Below are positions 51,601 to 62,894 of a DNA stretch of 64,000 nt, in pieces. How positions within the stretch are numbered: position 1 is the stretch's first letter; every line of letters begins with the position of its first letter. A program made the position numbers and the translations under genes. Under the pieces are notes generated by a model, which had not been told where the DNA came from, did not search any database, and saw only the letters and a list, made by a program, of their open reading frames with translations. This DNA is from Fasciola hepatica (Eukaryota; Platyhelminthes; Trematoda; Plagiorchiida; Fasciolidae): assembly GCA_948099385.1 (NCBI GenBank), contig CANUEZ040000156.1:5353501-5417500 (forward strand), given 5' to 3'.

Positions 51601-52826
51601 ACTATTGAAAATCACGGAAATTCCATTCAACTGTCGCACATTTGTTAGGACTCATCTTCAGTGCACATCCACCGGGTTCACTCGGCATGAATCTAAACAG
51701 TGTTGTGTTCCACCTCCTGTCATTCATTCTGCATTTGAGTCCCACTTGTGAATCACTGAATACGGACGGCTGACTTTTCCTGACAAACTAGATGAAACAG
51801 TGGTGCAATGACTCTATGGTGTTCAATGTTGAATTGAACGTTCATGCTGCAAGTTGAATCATCTGATAAACACTTGAGCAGTCACAAGTAGGATGACTCT
51901 GTCCTGGTTATCTCAGATAGTACCATAAAAGGCTTCTTTCTTGCTATTCTGTACGGCACTGCGCTGAGTAAACCTTTTGCCGGGACCTTCTCGATCTCTC
52001 CCATGGTTGCTCAGCTAGTCTTAGCTGGTTTTCTTTGAATTTATAATGAATGTGTTCATTCATTGTCTGAAGGCTTATTTTGTTGGAACCTAATTATCTC
52101 GTTTTTCATATTGAGCGGTTCTTTCGCTGCCAGTATGCAGCGTAGCGACCAGTGAATTTACGCATATGTTCTCATTTTTCATATTATTATTCGCATACAC
52201 TTCAAATCGACAACGTGATTTGTTTGCATTCCAATCGTGAATATTTATATACGAATGTCTTTGTTCAATTTTCTTGTATAAGCTTTATCGGGCTAAGTAC
52301 ATCAGTATGAAACTTACCTACAAGTCTTTCTACGAAATTTATTTCGGTGACCGCTCTCCATGCCAGTAGGGTTCTCCTGAATAGTTTTGCAATTCTCTCT
52401 GGTTTATGTTGTTCGTCTGTAGACAGTGACATGCACTGTTATCAATAAAACGTGTTCAAGTTAATGAATACCACGCTAAATCTTTTAGCTCTGTAGAACT
52501 TCATTTGCAAGTCATTTATTCGTCCAGTATTCGGTGACTTTCTGTATAATCCCCATAAAGCTGGGCACCTCATCTTAGTATGTATGTGTGTGGCTGTGAT
52601 GTAAGCCAGGCAAATCTGCCATCCTCACTCACTGGAGCACCTCGTAGTTGCGTATGTATTCTTCCACAGGTTTGATAAGTTTCAAGAAACAAAACAGTGT
52701 TTAAGTCCATATTGCCCAATAAATTGCTCACTCCAATAGTATAAGCAACGTTAACAGGCAGTTTGAACTTACCTGCTCATCACCCTCCGTTTCTGAATAT
52801 CTCCGTCGAGTCACCCAGAAAATCAT
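39564..52826 (-). CDS. Eight-exon gene of unknown function, inferred from splice sites
   Basis: Minus-strand exons: 52826-52773, 52376-52318, 50417-50353, 47150-47049, 44672-44640, 41141-41065, 40653-40570, 39812-39564. Seven donors are GTAAGT or GTAAGC, all acceptors end in AG, and every junction agrees in phase (0, 2, 1, 1, 1, 0, 0). That agreement is the main evidence, since each exon alone is short. The product has about 240 residues. Exon 1 reads MIFWVTRRRYSETEGDEQ; exon 3 contains KFSEIESKLVACNDEVL; exon 4 contains GLTCIVKLFPDAYEKADSM and ALDWIWEHNVPVDL; exon 7 contains EAKLNFHQFNMYCSIM; exon 8 contains LPLGIKIHLAHLFPP and RILPGDGS. Basic N-terminal part, helical-looking middle, no signal peptide or membrane span. 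I do not recognise the family. Exons 5 (33 bases) and 8 (weak acceptor) are least sure; exon 1 could be internal. The present stop lies inside the foldback element. Confidence 0.55.
43340..43600 (-). mobile_element. Penelope-like reverse transcriptase fragment
   Basis: The minus strand reads GIAVGSVLSLLLADIFMTELEK at about 43,435-43,370, matching the Penelope RT block GVAMGSPLxPLLADIFMxELE. The surroundings are too decayed to extend it. It lies in the intron between exons 5 and 6 of the eight-exon gene. Confidence 0.6.
44800..46500 (-). mobile_element. LINE remnant of the type common in flukes, RT and C-terminal region
   Basis: Minus strand in order, across shifts: PDADEVLVPELT at about 46,305-46,270, ERDRSSCENRKGIS with IIASKLLAGIILHRLL at about 46,205-46,110, TDFRPGPYFID at about 46,085-46,053, KAFKPVESKVLRLWLSMKGVS at about 45,970-45,905. 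The block GVQ-stop-GCPLLSFLFSSAMKVI follows at 45,805-45,745, then SSHEYSGLDLSSGRKLFDLDYADDIALL at 45,720-45,650 with an intact YADD. After it come LHAFTDCL, LRIGDRHRQLVFEHRLLCSIAGLW at 45,275-45,207 and a trailing LGHVLRM/GWGPRD-type region now much decayed to about 44,800. One catalytic box is intact but stops abound. It lies in the intron between exons 4 and 5 of the eight-exon gene. Confidence 0.85.
48065..48475 (-). mobile_element. Penelope-like element remnant, GIY-YIG endonuclease part
   Basis: One minus-strand frame reads LFMSRKTMGLAARTTKSQPRW at about 48,340-48,280 (family YVGRTxRxLxxRxxEHxPRW). It goes on with SSIFAHLLDPGHSVDPATSF at about 48,225-48,165, then YRVPPNESKSVRNRALAMAEA with ISFRQLQ. 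This is a third endonuclease type, distinct from those at 6.3 and 26.3 kb. The CxC part before YVGRT is lost, and YVGRT reads FMSRK. It lies in the intron between exons 3 and 4 of the eight-exon gene. Confidence 0.72.
48535..49575 (+). mobile_element. 5'-truncated LINE of the same clade as 27.5-30.4 kb
   Basis: The plus strand starts inside the RT palm: GIPSGSVRCFVF at about 48,549 (family GVPQGSVLxPTLF), then HFRAFANDNTIHGYVLSPSF at about 48,625-48,690, where the FADD box has become FAND. Thumb and tail: KSHICPVLECCSYVLGETF at about 49,024-49,080, then LETICLIYHPTLT and RRINKLIFV ending near 49,463. A 3' UTR and an A-rich tail follow at 49,558-49,575. Five-prime truncation is normal for LINE insertions. 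It sits head to head with the Penelope fragment at 48,065-48,475. Confidence 0.8.
51571..51862 (-). mobile_element. Old diverged copy of the tRNA-core foldback element
   Basis: The left end (about 51,571-51,655) and the reverse complement of the right end (about 51,785-51,862) both align with the arm of the element at 39.26 kb. Shared words include ACGCTCA/ACGTTCA, ATTGAAAA/ATTGAACA and CTGTTTCATC. In the centre, CAGTGCACATCCACC matches the reverse complement of the other core's CAGTGCATATCCACC, so this copy is inverted relative to it. The tRNA-like part is decayed. Having both arms in an old copy suggests the foldback layout belongs to the family and is not an accident of one insertion. Confidence 0.65.
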
Positions 52827-52829
52827 GCA

Positions 52830-53895
52830 TTAATCTTTTTATTTGAAAAATAAATTGCAATGCCAAATAGTGTTTACCTAAGTCTTTTGATGGTAAATAT
52901 TCCGGTATTTGGAAGAAACAGTAAGTTGCAAAAGTTTTGAGACGAATTATTCATCAAGAAGTATTTTAGTATGAAAATGGCTGCTTTTCTTGTGTGTTTT
53001 ATTCCCCTGTAATTTATTGTTATAACTAGATTTTACAGCCGACCTTAAAGCTGTAGTAGACATCAAAGAGAGATAAATTTCAGGTAGAAAACTCATCATT
53101 TTTGGAAGTGATTAACAGAAGAAACAAGAACAGCAAGTAGACTCGAAAGCGTGCCATTCTGTAATAGAAATGATATAATACTTTTGAGAAAACTTTCGCT
53201 CCAGATATGTTTTTATATAATATGTGTATAGACACTCATCACTCATTGTCTTGAGATAAACGACTCTTCATTTCGATAAACATGTTCTAAACCCTGAATT
53301 TTCAAACTTTTTAAGTGCCCTAGTCTCGAAACCACCGGATACAAGTCCTAAAGGTCAGGCTCAGGCTAGATTTCAGGTCGGCCATTTCCGTAAAGAAGAG
53401 TCTGAATTTCTTTACCAAAAAGTATTGATTCACAAGCTAGAGAGGAGTAACTTTGAATCAAGTCTTGGATGAACCTTATTTGATGAAAAGAAGCACATTT
53501 TCAGCAAATATTCAAATACTTTGGCAGAGGCTATGATTACATGAAGAAATAAATCGGCGATGATTGAGTCGTGCTGATTGGCAAGCAGAGTTCGTCAATG
53601 AAGAACTTGATGGAAAATGGACAACCGTTATTAAGTAAGCTTTTTACTGCCAGTGGTTCAAGTGTTCTTTCAAAACAAAAAAATCTGATGGGTGTAAGTA
53701 ACTGAGTTTTAGAAAGTAGTAGTTCAAAAACGTCAATCTAAGTTTGTTACATGTAGCAGAGTTAGAATTACTGCAATTTGGAATTGAGTGTAGCTGGTTT
53801 ATCCTAGGAAAATATAGAGCTTCACAACGGTTTACACGAGTAAAATTGATTTTTTTCCAGGAAATTTATTAACTGAAAGTGGAATTTGTTACTAC
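52830..53895. other. No supported feature
   Basis: Likely upstream flank of the eight-exon gene. A plus-strand stretch at 53,590-53,690 (NEELDGKWTTVI, then WFKCSFKTKKSDG) looks mildly coding but cannot be joined into a gene. Confidence 0.3.
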
Positions 53896-53904
53896 ACTTA
53901 GAAA

Positions 53905-55100
53905 TTCATTCAAGGGACCGCTTGATCAACAAAAAGACTTTGACAAGAAAACCGGAAAGAATACATTCGAAGACGAAGTGGATAGGTACAAGTAGGACTT
54001 CGGATCAGAGACGTGAAACATCAGTCTTCTTACCTTGGAAATGATATCTGGTACATCCTGGGTCGACCTAAGATCTGATGAGATGAGTACTCCGAAATAT
54101 CTAAAACATTGGACTATTTCAATTTTGAACCTACTATCATGAGTGTTGAATAATCTGATTGTGAGGAGAATTTGCGATGAACCGAAAATGTGCTCCTGCA
54201 CACTCGATTTGATTAAGTATCCATTCGTCAGCGTCGAACCCTCTTGTCTTCCTATAAACAGACTGTTGTGGTGAAATGATTTCATCACTGTTCCGGGGAT
54301 CAGAACTGACCATAACATCGTCGGCGTATTTTAAAGTAAAGGTTCACGAAGTACAGGGAAGGTCGTAAGTGCACCAAGCGAACAAAATCGGTTATAGGTT
54401 ATCATCTTCAAATACTCGTGTAAAGAGAAATTTTAAAAGGTCATTGACGATTAGGATATGTGAACTGAGGCCGGTTCCTGAAACGGTCTCTTAAACAATA
54501 AGAAAAATTGGGAATATCCCTTGCCGGTCTAAAAGAGACGATGAATGTTTCCTGCAAAGCGAATTAAAAGCTTTGGAGTAGAGTTCTGTAAATTATTTTG
54601 CTTTTCTGGACAATCAGTGAAGCTAGTGATTGAATAAGACAGCTGAAGGCATCCAAAATAGAACGCCTTTCTTGATCGGCAAACTAACTCACTTAGAAAC
54701 ATTAGGGTGGATTCAAGATCGTCTTTTTCTTGATCGCCCGAAAGTCTTCAGCAAGATTGACATGGGTGCTTTCGGACGAAGTTTGCCTTCCTTTTTCTTT
54801 GCTACCTGACTGATACTGACCTGAAGTCAAGAGTTAGCGAGTTTGCTTTCAGGTAGATATCGAGTGAATATCAGGGAAAACTCAAGAATCAAGTCTGCAG
54901 CACAATCGTTTGGAACGACAGAACAGATGCCGTCTGATCCGGATGCCTGACTGATATTATTCGACTTAAACTCCGTGCAAGCCCGTTCCGGATGAAGCTG
55001 CCGAGGACCTCCAAGCTGGTCCAGGTTTTCAGGTAAAGTGTAACAAATCAGTTGAATCAATTTCTGGTACGAAATACCTGTTATTTTTTTCAATATCGTG
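53905..55100 (-). mobile_element. CR1-like LINE remnant, whole RT region, heavily decayed
   Basis: Minus strand in order: SQASGSDGICSVVPNDCA at about 54,960-54,905 (family xxPGPDGIPxxLL), LILEFSLIFTRYLPESKLA at about 54,885-54,832, SKAFNSLC at about 54,573 (family KAFDSV). Next are the decayed PILFAWCTYDLP near 54,385 (family PxLFxxYINDLP) and KYADDVMVSSDP at about 54,328-54,294, with the catalytic YADD intact. Past shifts come CFRYFGVLISSDLRSTQDV at about 54,105-54,055 and the thumb SKVRRLMFHV. At least ten stops or shifts. Endonuclease and 3' end were not recognised. Confidence 0.75.
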
Positions 55101-55104
55101 CATC

Positions 55105-58100
55105 ATGTAATTTACTTGAGGCGCATAGCAGTTTCAGTCCATCCCATAACTGGATGGAGAGGTTTACTTTCAGTATGGTACTCACGTATGTCACTCATGG
55201 TGAAAAATTTCTTCTTTGATGTACGGGTTTAGAAATTTCACTGCAAGCTTATGGTGCCAACAATAAGCTATTTATTTCCACCGCTGCAGTTTCTTTAGCT
55301 CCTACGAATCAAACTGGCCCGCCAGCATCGTAATCCTTGTTCGTGGAAAGCATATATCGTAACAGAAGAGAAGGCTGCCATGCCTTCGAATAAACGAATA
55401 TTGAGCGCGTCATGCCGCCAGCAAAGCAACTTCCAGACAACTTTTTCTTGTATCAGACTGCAGAGGATTTAGACAGGCTGGTTTTGAGGCGGTCAAGCAG
55501 ATTTCAGCATCTAATTATCAGTTTCGAAATTGCCTCAAGCTGCTCTCTCCCAAAAACCATTTGTTCAGTTTGGACATTTTATAACGAAAGCAGGCTTTAA
55601 GAAAATGATACTAACAGCTGAATTTGAGAAAAATGTTTCATGCCTTTCTGGACGATTGTCAGGAAGTGTTGCGCTTGGTGATTTTTATTTATATGTCGTT
55701 GTTCCAATTGAACTTATTTCTGACTGCGCAGTTAACAAGTTAGTGATGATATTTGATGAGTGGGAAATATTCATGATGATGATCATGCTAGTTTAACCGT
55801 ATTACACATTGTTCCTATCTAAGCTGTTCACTGAGTGCACTTTGAACTGGACTTCACTGTTTCCACTTCTATTTTTCGGATGTATTCGGGGGTTTTGCCG
55901 GATACTTTGCATACTTTCAGTACAATGCGTTCCCTCATCGCTTTTCCGATGTATATTACAAGTTGTTTGGAAAAGTTGAAAATCATAGTGTGACTAACTG
56001 CAAATCGAAGATACTCCAGCGGAATCATTGATCGGGGTTGGTTTGATGATCAGCATTGAGGATCTGTAGCTCTTCGCAGTCGTGTATGGTATTCCGTGAA
56101 GTCAACTTTGCCAACCTAATGATCTAAAGTCTGCAAGTGTTACACGCAAACTAATCGGCCGTTTTGGGTCGGAGCTAGACTTTGAGTTCAAAAATGGATA
56201 GTTCAGAAGCACTCACTTACTCGCACCAATAATACCTAGTCAAAGCTTGCCGCTGGAGCATTCCGTAAGCAAAATTTTCTTCACTGTATGATGAACTTGA
56301 CACCAAACTTTGACGATCGTGATGGCCATATTTCATCCATCGATGTCGGTAAAAGCGCCTCATAGGCTGCCTTCATGTGACTAATCTGCATGCGGGAAAA
56401 AACCTCTCACCGACATTTATTAAAAACAAAATACGACAAAAATTAAAGAGAATAAAATGTTGGTCGACCAATTTTCTACTGTGGTACTGATGGGAATGTT
56501 GGACAATGGCTTCCCAACCGATTTCTTCATTTCTCTACGGCCATTTTACCACTGTCAGATTCTGAGAAAAGGGTCGACACTGATTTCTAGTAAATACTCA
56601 TTTCACAATGAAAACCGGTTCAATGACAGAATATACTTCAGCGAAAAGATGGTCAGTTGCATTATCAAGTAATAATTGGTAGACTTAGGTTTGAGACTGG
56701 GAACTACTTGTCACAAATTTCCTTTGGGCCATACATGATGGCAAGCCACGCAACAGACAACACACCCCTTCTTTTTACACTGTTTCCTTGTTTGTTTTTT
56801 CTAGTTCGAGTCCAGTGCAGAGCTTTCCGCTCGATAAACCTTTATATGTTCCATCTGTGTCGGAATCAGTTATTGCACTCAAATACTAAAACATGTTCAC
56901 TGTGTTTGTTCAGTGCGAATCTTAGGTTGAAACCAGACATGTTCCAACTTGGGCGATCAGTTGGGACGCTTGCATTGTTAGTGTCACCTAGACGGGTGAT
57001 GAGACGTTTGCGATCTGAACGCCGAACTCATCAGTCAGAACGTCATGGCAACCAACAACCTGAGCTACAACCCACACAAACACACAAAGCCTTTGAGAAA
57101 ATGACTTCTTCATCACTGTGATTTGAGTGAACCTCTAAACTGAGATAGCCAATGTCTTACCACATCGTCCAAACCTAGCTGAAAAGAGCACAGTATTACT
57201 TCATGCAAAAAGTGTAGTGTTTGAAGAGTCGGGAAATCAAACAGCTCCAACATAATTGCAAAGGATACAGAGGTCATCATCGTGAACTCTGGACTCGCAA
57301 AAGCTCGAAAATATTTTCCGGCCTATCATTAACTGGAAAGTTAAAAAAAAACTTTGAATGGCCGTAATCCATTTACGGGTGTTTTACCTCATCCTTTGAA
57401 AAGATAGAAAGGAGAATAGCAACAAATGCGTAAATTTTCTAATGAAATGGTTTGTTGGTCAGAACTGGCCCATTTTGACGTCGTCTGGCATTGCGCAAAA
57501 TATGCTTTCCACATAATGGATACGCTTTTGGTAACGGAGTGCTCTGCAGTCAGCCCCTGGCAGATCTCAGTCGGTATGAATAGCCTGGCTTGTCTGAAAT
57601 TTCAATGGAAGAACTGAGGACTGATCACCGACCTGAAACAGTGCACTGAACGGGATCTAACACTTGACAGTGGTGCACACTCATCCATTTGTCCAGCTTT
57701 GCACGGATTTCATCATAAACAAGATCAATTCCAACAGGCCGATGATGCCCATAGGATGATGCATCTGGCCTAGAGAGTGGGTGTATAATAAAAACCAATC
57801 GGATCTTCCTTCGATCTATTATTCACGAAGAACGTTCCAGATCGGTAAACCAGTCACATGCATATATTCTCTCTTCTAAACTCATAGCTCCACTTTGTTC
57901 GTAAAACCGAAAATAGCAACTGAAAGAATTCGGATGTACGAGAATTTTATGAGTTCTACTCCATCTACATGAAACAGTTGGTAAGATACATCAACGTGTA
58001 GCAGACCTTCAAATGAAATCGAGATCTACGGTCGTCTGATAATTTCACAAGCTACCAACACGTTTTACTTCGGAGGTTCTTTTTCAATTAAGGGCTCTGA

Positions 58101-58560
58101 ACTCTGAGTCTAACAGTGTGACCAACAAAGAGAAGCAGATCGATGCTTATTTCTTACTAATGGCCTAACCCATTAGATTTCATCTGTCAGCTGCTTACCA
58201 CAATACTGAATGTGAACAAAACCATTAAAAACTACATGAGTTTCGTTTCCTCTGCGTGTAACTGTCAGTAGACCGCGTCAATTCGTGGATGTCAGCACAA
58301 CTTATTTATGATATGAAGCCCCAATTCGATCAACAGTGAACAGATGCGTGTTATGCGCCTTAAGCAGCTCAATACGGCATCGACTACGTTGTAGCGTTAC
58401 ATAATTCATTGATCTAAGTTTCAGTGCTAAGATTCCCAGTCTCTTAGTCACTTGCCCCATGAACATGTGTATTTATCTTAACAACCGGCAAGGTATTCAC
58501 GTCGTCTTCCTCATAGACTCAGTTGTCATTTACTCAAATGCAATGTTTCGACTATAATAT
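55105..58560. other. No supported feature
   Basis: Chance frames, including one of 154 codons at 56,657-57,121 with no family resemblance. A possible 32-base minus exon with a GTAAGTG donor at about 56,215 has no partner. Confidence 0.35.
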
Positions 58561-58567
58561 GGGCTAG

Positions 58568-59009
58568 TTATTCCTTCCTTTCAATAATAATTTTCTTGTC
58601 TTCAGCATCATATTCCCGGCGCGAATTCAAATAATATTGAAATGATTTACTTTCATAAGAACCGCATGGACTGAGAACACCCTGATACTTGTTATCATAC
58701 CTTCTCGTAATAGGTGCCAGTCGTGGTTTATCATCTGTTGACTGGACTTGTTTTGTCACGAACTGTAGATGACTGTGAAAAGGTGAATTTTTATTGGTAC
58801 AAACAAATTCCACAAGCACTTCAAAATCGACGTGACTCATTACCCGTTAAACCATTGGTGGGCTTGTTTAGTCTATCCAAACCATCACTTTCCCGTTCGC
58901 CACACATACTACGGATTCGGTGATACACTTTTTCAGTTTGATGCTCTCCGGAATTGGATATATTGTCTTCATCTTCGGCTGCTTCCCATCCGAATACCAG
59001 ACTCATGAT
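58568..59009 (-). CDS. Candidate two-exon 3' end of an unknown gene
   Basis: Minus strand: acceptor TTGTGTACAG at 59,010, then a 166-base open segment 59,009-58,844 reading IMSLVFGWEAAEDEDNISNS and ending in a G-GTAATG donor in phase 1. A phase-compatible acceptor (AGTCAACAG) at 58,735 leads into 58,734-58,568, which reads DDKPRLAPITRRYDNKY and SFQYYLNSRREYDAEDKK and ends at a stop. The joined peptide is acidic, charged and hydrophilic, with coding-like composition. No family is recognised. The second acceptor is weak in pyrimidines, and the first segment could instead run to its own stop. Confidence 0.35.
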
Positions 59010-59014
59010 CTGTA

Positions 59015-60858
59015 CACAAAAATCTGTTACCCAAATATGAACACTAGCATTTCTTGCATTGGATCTTACGTGATCATGTGATCACAAAATACCCACTTCT
59101 ATAGATCATCAGCCTACAAACATGTAGTCGTCAAAATACATACACATACATATAACCATGTGCATATATACATAGAAACTGACTTTTGTCTCTCCTACTC
59201 CCGAACCGCAAGCTGAATGCCTCCTCCCACGTCATGATTCAAACACCAGCACAAAGTGCTCTCCATTCCCACATGGAAGCTTCCCGTACGATAAACTCCG
59301 GGTCTTATTTGCAGTCGATCCAAAATTGTATGCTGAACTAAGCTAGAATGGTATTCAGATTGGCTTATTATCAATTCCCATTACCGTCTTTTATGGAACT
59401 TGGAGAGTGGTTTTACAATGAATCAACCACTTTCTGTCTCTACGGTGACATTAGTCTTGAGCAGAATATAAAATGTTCTAAATTTGATGTGGCAGTTGTT
59501 GTTCTGTACACTGTTTGCAAACTATTCACCATACAGGCCTGGCAATAACCGAATGTTGTTAGATAACGGTATTTTCAGCGTAAACTGCAAGAGAGTGTTT
59601 CTGGGTATGTAACAGCTCTTATATCTATGAAAATAATAGGAATGGTAGCCAAATTCTAGAGGTCCACACAGAAACCGTGTCTGACATTTTTGCTCTGGAT
59701 CTTCTAGGTGAGGCCTCCATGAGGCCTCCACGTTCAGCACGGAAGCACTTCTAGGTATTCCAAAACATACAGAACCGAAGTGTTTTGAACCAACAGAAGA
59801 ACGGAGTTCGTAAACGCGTCCCTGTGGATAATCGTATTATCTTGTGCTACGGCAAATTCTCAATACACTCAATGTTCTTTGGGAGTTGTGATTCAATAGA
59901 CCAAATGTTCACAAATTTCGTGTCATTTCCAGACTGGTTAGTGTGTCCGGACTGACTGCTGCTGTGCAGTTCAGGTCAAGAGATAAAACAGTTCGACGTG
60001 ATAAGCTCGTGGCATTTCCTTCCAGAAGTGTACAGTTGTTCAGATCGAGTTTATTCTCAAGCCTATCATAACGTGTTTACTGATGACGAAAATAAATCAG
60101 TCTTGTGCAAAACCTAGTCCTTTATTGCAAAAGAATTAGAGGTAGAAGAGAAGCCTGAATTTAAGCAATTTGGGATCATTTAGTTCACAACACTCCTGTT
60201 CAGGTTCAAAAACCGAGAATTGATTGGCACCTAAGTTGCAGTCCACTTTGATACAGGTAATCGAATCTCATATACGAATTTTGTTTCGCGAACACAAGGT
60301 TGGCATCTGAATGCATATCACCACAATGGTGTTTTGCAATGTTTTGTGGGGTTGCCAAAGAATTGTTTGGGAATAAGCTGAAAAAACAATGAAATGTGAG
60401 GTTTACTTTGCTTAGTCTTGTCTCTTTCAATTCCTGCTTATTCAGTGCAGAATTATGGTACATTATTGTAGAATTTGCATGCTGCTGGTTATGTGTTGTC
60501 TGAGAAGGAACACCGGCCGAAGGTGGGGCGAAACGCTCGTTCAGATCAGATTATCATTCAGTCAATACCACCCAATTCCCATTCAATCAATCCTGACCGG
60601 GTCAATTTGTATCAAACGTCTCCATGTTCGTTTATTTGTACTGGTACGCCTCCATCCACTTAAACCAAACTAGTCGAAGAGGTCAAGTGGTGTTTCGGTG
60701 GATTTACTTGTCAAGCAGTACGGAAACAAGATAGCAATTGTGACTCGAGGGATCGTCAGTCAGGCCGATCTATTCAGTGCACTGATGGCCATCGTCCTAC
60801 TCGTCCCTAAGCATAAAATCGTCCGTTCTTTTACGCCACCTCAATTGCATTATTGTAT

Positions 60859-60908
<50 letters not shown>

Positions 60909-62795
60909 TACTACTACTACCATTACGAACACTTGAGCCCAGTGTCTACTGGAAATTGAATGCTGCTTTTCAGATATTATTTTTAAATTTCGACGTGGTT
61001 CGGCCACTGCAAAACATCATAATTAGGATCGCGATTATTCTACCCAAACATATGTTCATGAGTTGGAGGAACTCAGTGTGTAAAAGACACATGCTTGCGG
61101 CTCTCGATTGGGATAAACGTTTCTCATTCGACCAGTTCGTGAGGATGGTCACTAGGAAATGGGTGAACAAGAGACCCTTCTAGCTCAGAACGAGTCAGCA
61201 CGAGGCAAAACTACCGTTCAAATTCCCGAATGAACCACACCGGTACAAAGACAATAGTTCTAGTTTAACCAGTGATGTTACACCGACCTAGAGATGACCA
61301 GTTGGAAACCGAAGCACAGTTTGAAAATTTCTTTTTTACACCTTCATCTTATGCTGTAAAGTCGTGGGCAGTTGATGATATCTTGGTGCTTACCGTGATT
61401 CAAACTCTTCTATGTGTGGCTTCCTGGGTTAGGGTTTTCATCCAAGATCCAACTAATCACACTTAGCTAGAACCATATGATCACAGCATCCTGACAAGAA
61501 CAGATTGCTTTCTGATTGACAAGTTCATTGTTCAGCAATTGTGTCACACCTATTTTCATTTCCGAACTAGTGCAAAATTAATGAACCTGGTAGAATACAT
61601 CCTCACTATCCTGATCGTGTTAGCTCTCGTTGCTCATATTTCCGGTTACAAGCTACTTCAATGCACTCAGTATGGCGAGTGGAATCACACCTGACTGTTG
61701 TATGGATCAGTGTCATGAAGTAAAAATACACCACGACAGAAAGTAAGACCACCGAATTCCAGAATAAATAACGATATCGGCATCATCAGGCCAGATAAAT
61801 GCTCCGAGACTACACAACCTCGATTGCTGAGATTATACGGGGAAGACAGACAGCATCCTGAGAGATTCATATAAGTTAACGAACACGGATAAAGTAAAAA
61901 GAGATAGCAACTCAACCCATTCTTCGAGATTTTGAGTGAGCAAGATCTAACCAGGGTGTTATTTGATTAACAAAGGCCAACAAGATCCATTATTCCACAA
62001 CTGTGTGGCTCACCAAAACCACACAAATCAAGTAGGGATCTAGAAGCACTTTTGACATAATCGACTCCAGTTACTAGGCCGTGTTGTGCTGATCTGTCAA
62101 ATAAATGGAACTAGTTCCCAAAAGCTTCTCTCAGGACACTCTAACAGGTGCTTACCAACTTGTGGACCCGATACTCATACAAAACATCACAAGATAGACG
62201 ACGAATGAAATCGAAGTGAACTTCTCAATAACAGCGAATTCTCTCCCAGGTACGATTGTGTGTTTGCGCGAGTATATTGCAGTGAGCACAGCTGGCAGCT
62301 ACATAGTCATCCTATGGTAGTGCAGACCCACCATGAATAACCAGTTTAGGTTCAGTGAAGAAATATACAAGCTGAAGATGGGTTGGCCACAGTTATTATT
62401 ACCCAATTTTGGCAAGTGTAGGAGTAAAGAATGACGATAATTACACTACCTCGTAGATACATTTTCATGTGATCTTGGACATTATGTTCCGATTGGCCAA
62501 CAGATAAACCACTCCAGTGCATAATTTGCCTGAGTATTTAGCTAAACTGTCACGATGGACAAATTGGGCGCAGCTTTCGGCTCTCGTGTCGGCTGAGTGA
62601 ATGCCCAAGAATTAACAGCGTTCACAGTAAGATCACGAACTCACGTTGACCATCGTATTCCATCTTTCGTTTACATTTTATCTCAAGAACGTTTCCTAAA
62701 AATTAGGGAGTTTGCGTTTATCAGCTAATGGATTTTTGACAAGCCAAAATAAATTTGCACCATTCACCGTTTAATGTGACAAAATTGAAGACTTT
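59015..62795. other. No supported gene; one trinucleotide repeat
   Basis: The frame at 60,698-61,183 is long only because the ACT repeat reads as polythreonine. Minus-strand GTAAGC donors at about 61,394 and 62,151 could mark short exons (the latter 18 bases after an acceptor at about 62,170), but phases do not chain convincingly. Confidence 0.35.
60859..60920. repeat. (ACT)n trinucleotide microsatellite
   Basis: About 20 units of TAC/ACT with one interruption (CTCTA) near 60,908. Confidence 0.92.
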
Positions 62796-62802
62796 TGTTT
62801 AC

Positions 62803-62887
62803 CACTTGCTGTTGCAAACGTAGCTGGTTTTCGGACGCTCGCACGCACATTATTAGTACGGGAATACTGGGATAATCGGAGTCTTGC
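62803..62887 (-). CDS. Candidate internal exon of an unknown gene
   Basis: Minus strand: acceptor GGTTTTATCAG at 62,888, an 85-base open segment reading ARLRLSQYSRTNNVRASVRK and PATFATASG, and a GTAAAC donor at 62,802. Phase 0 in, phase 1 out. Basic, serine- and threonine-rich, no family recognised. It may belong to the same minus-strand gene as 58.6-59.0 kb, but no linking exon of the right phase was found. Confidence 0.25.
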
Positions 62888-62894
62888 CTGATAA

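Noticed and set aside
53590..53710. Two adjoining plus-strand exons with GTAAGC and GTAAGT donors
   Set aside because: The intron between them would be about 20 bases, too short to splice.
54075..54097. Second hammerhead-like core, CTGATGAG then CGAAA
   Set aside because: It is the antisense of the LINE thumb segment GVLISSDLRS; stem II does not pair, so it is chance.
56657..57121. 154-codon open frame
   Set aside because: No recognisable family and no splice context; frames of this size are expected by chance in 64 kb on six frames.
60698..61183. 161-codon open frame with polythreonine
   Set aside because: Its length comes from an ACT microsatellite; the flanks show no family or splice support.
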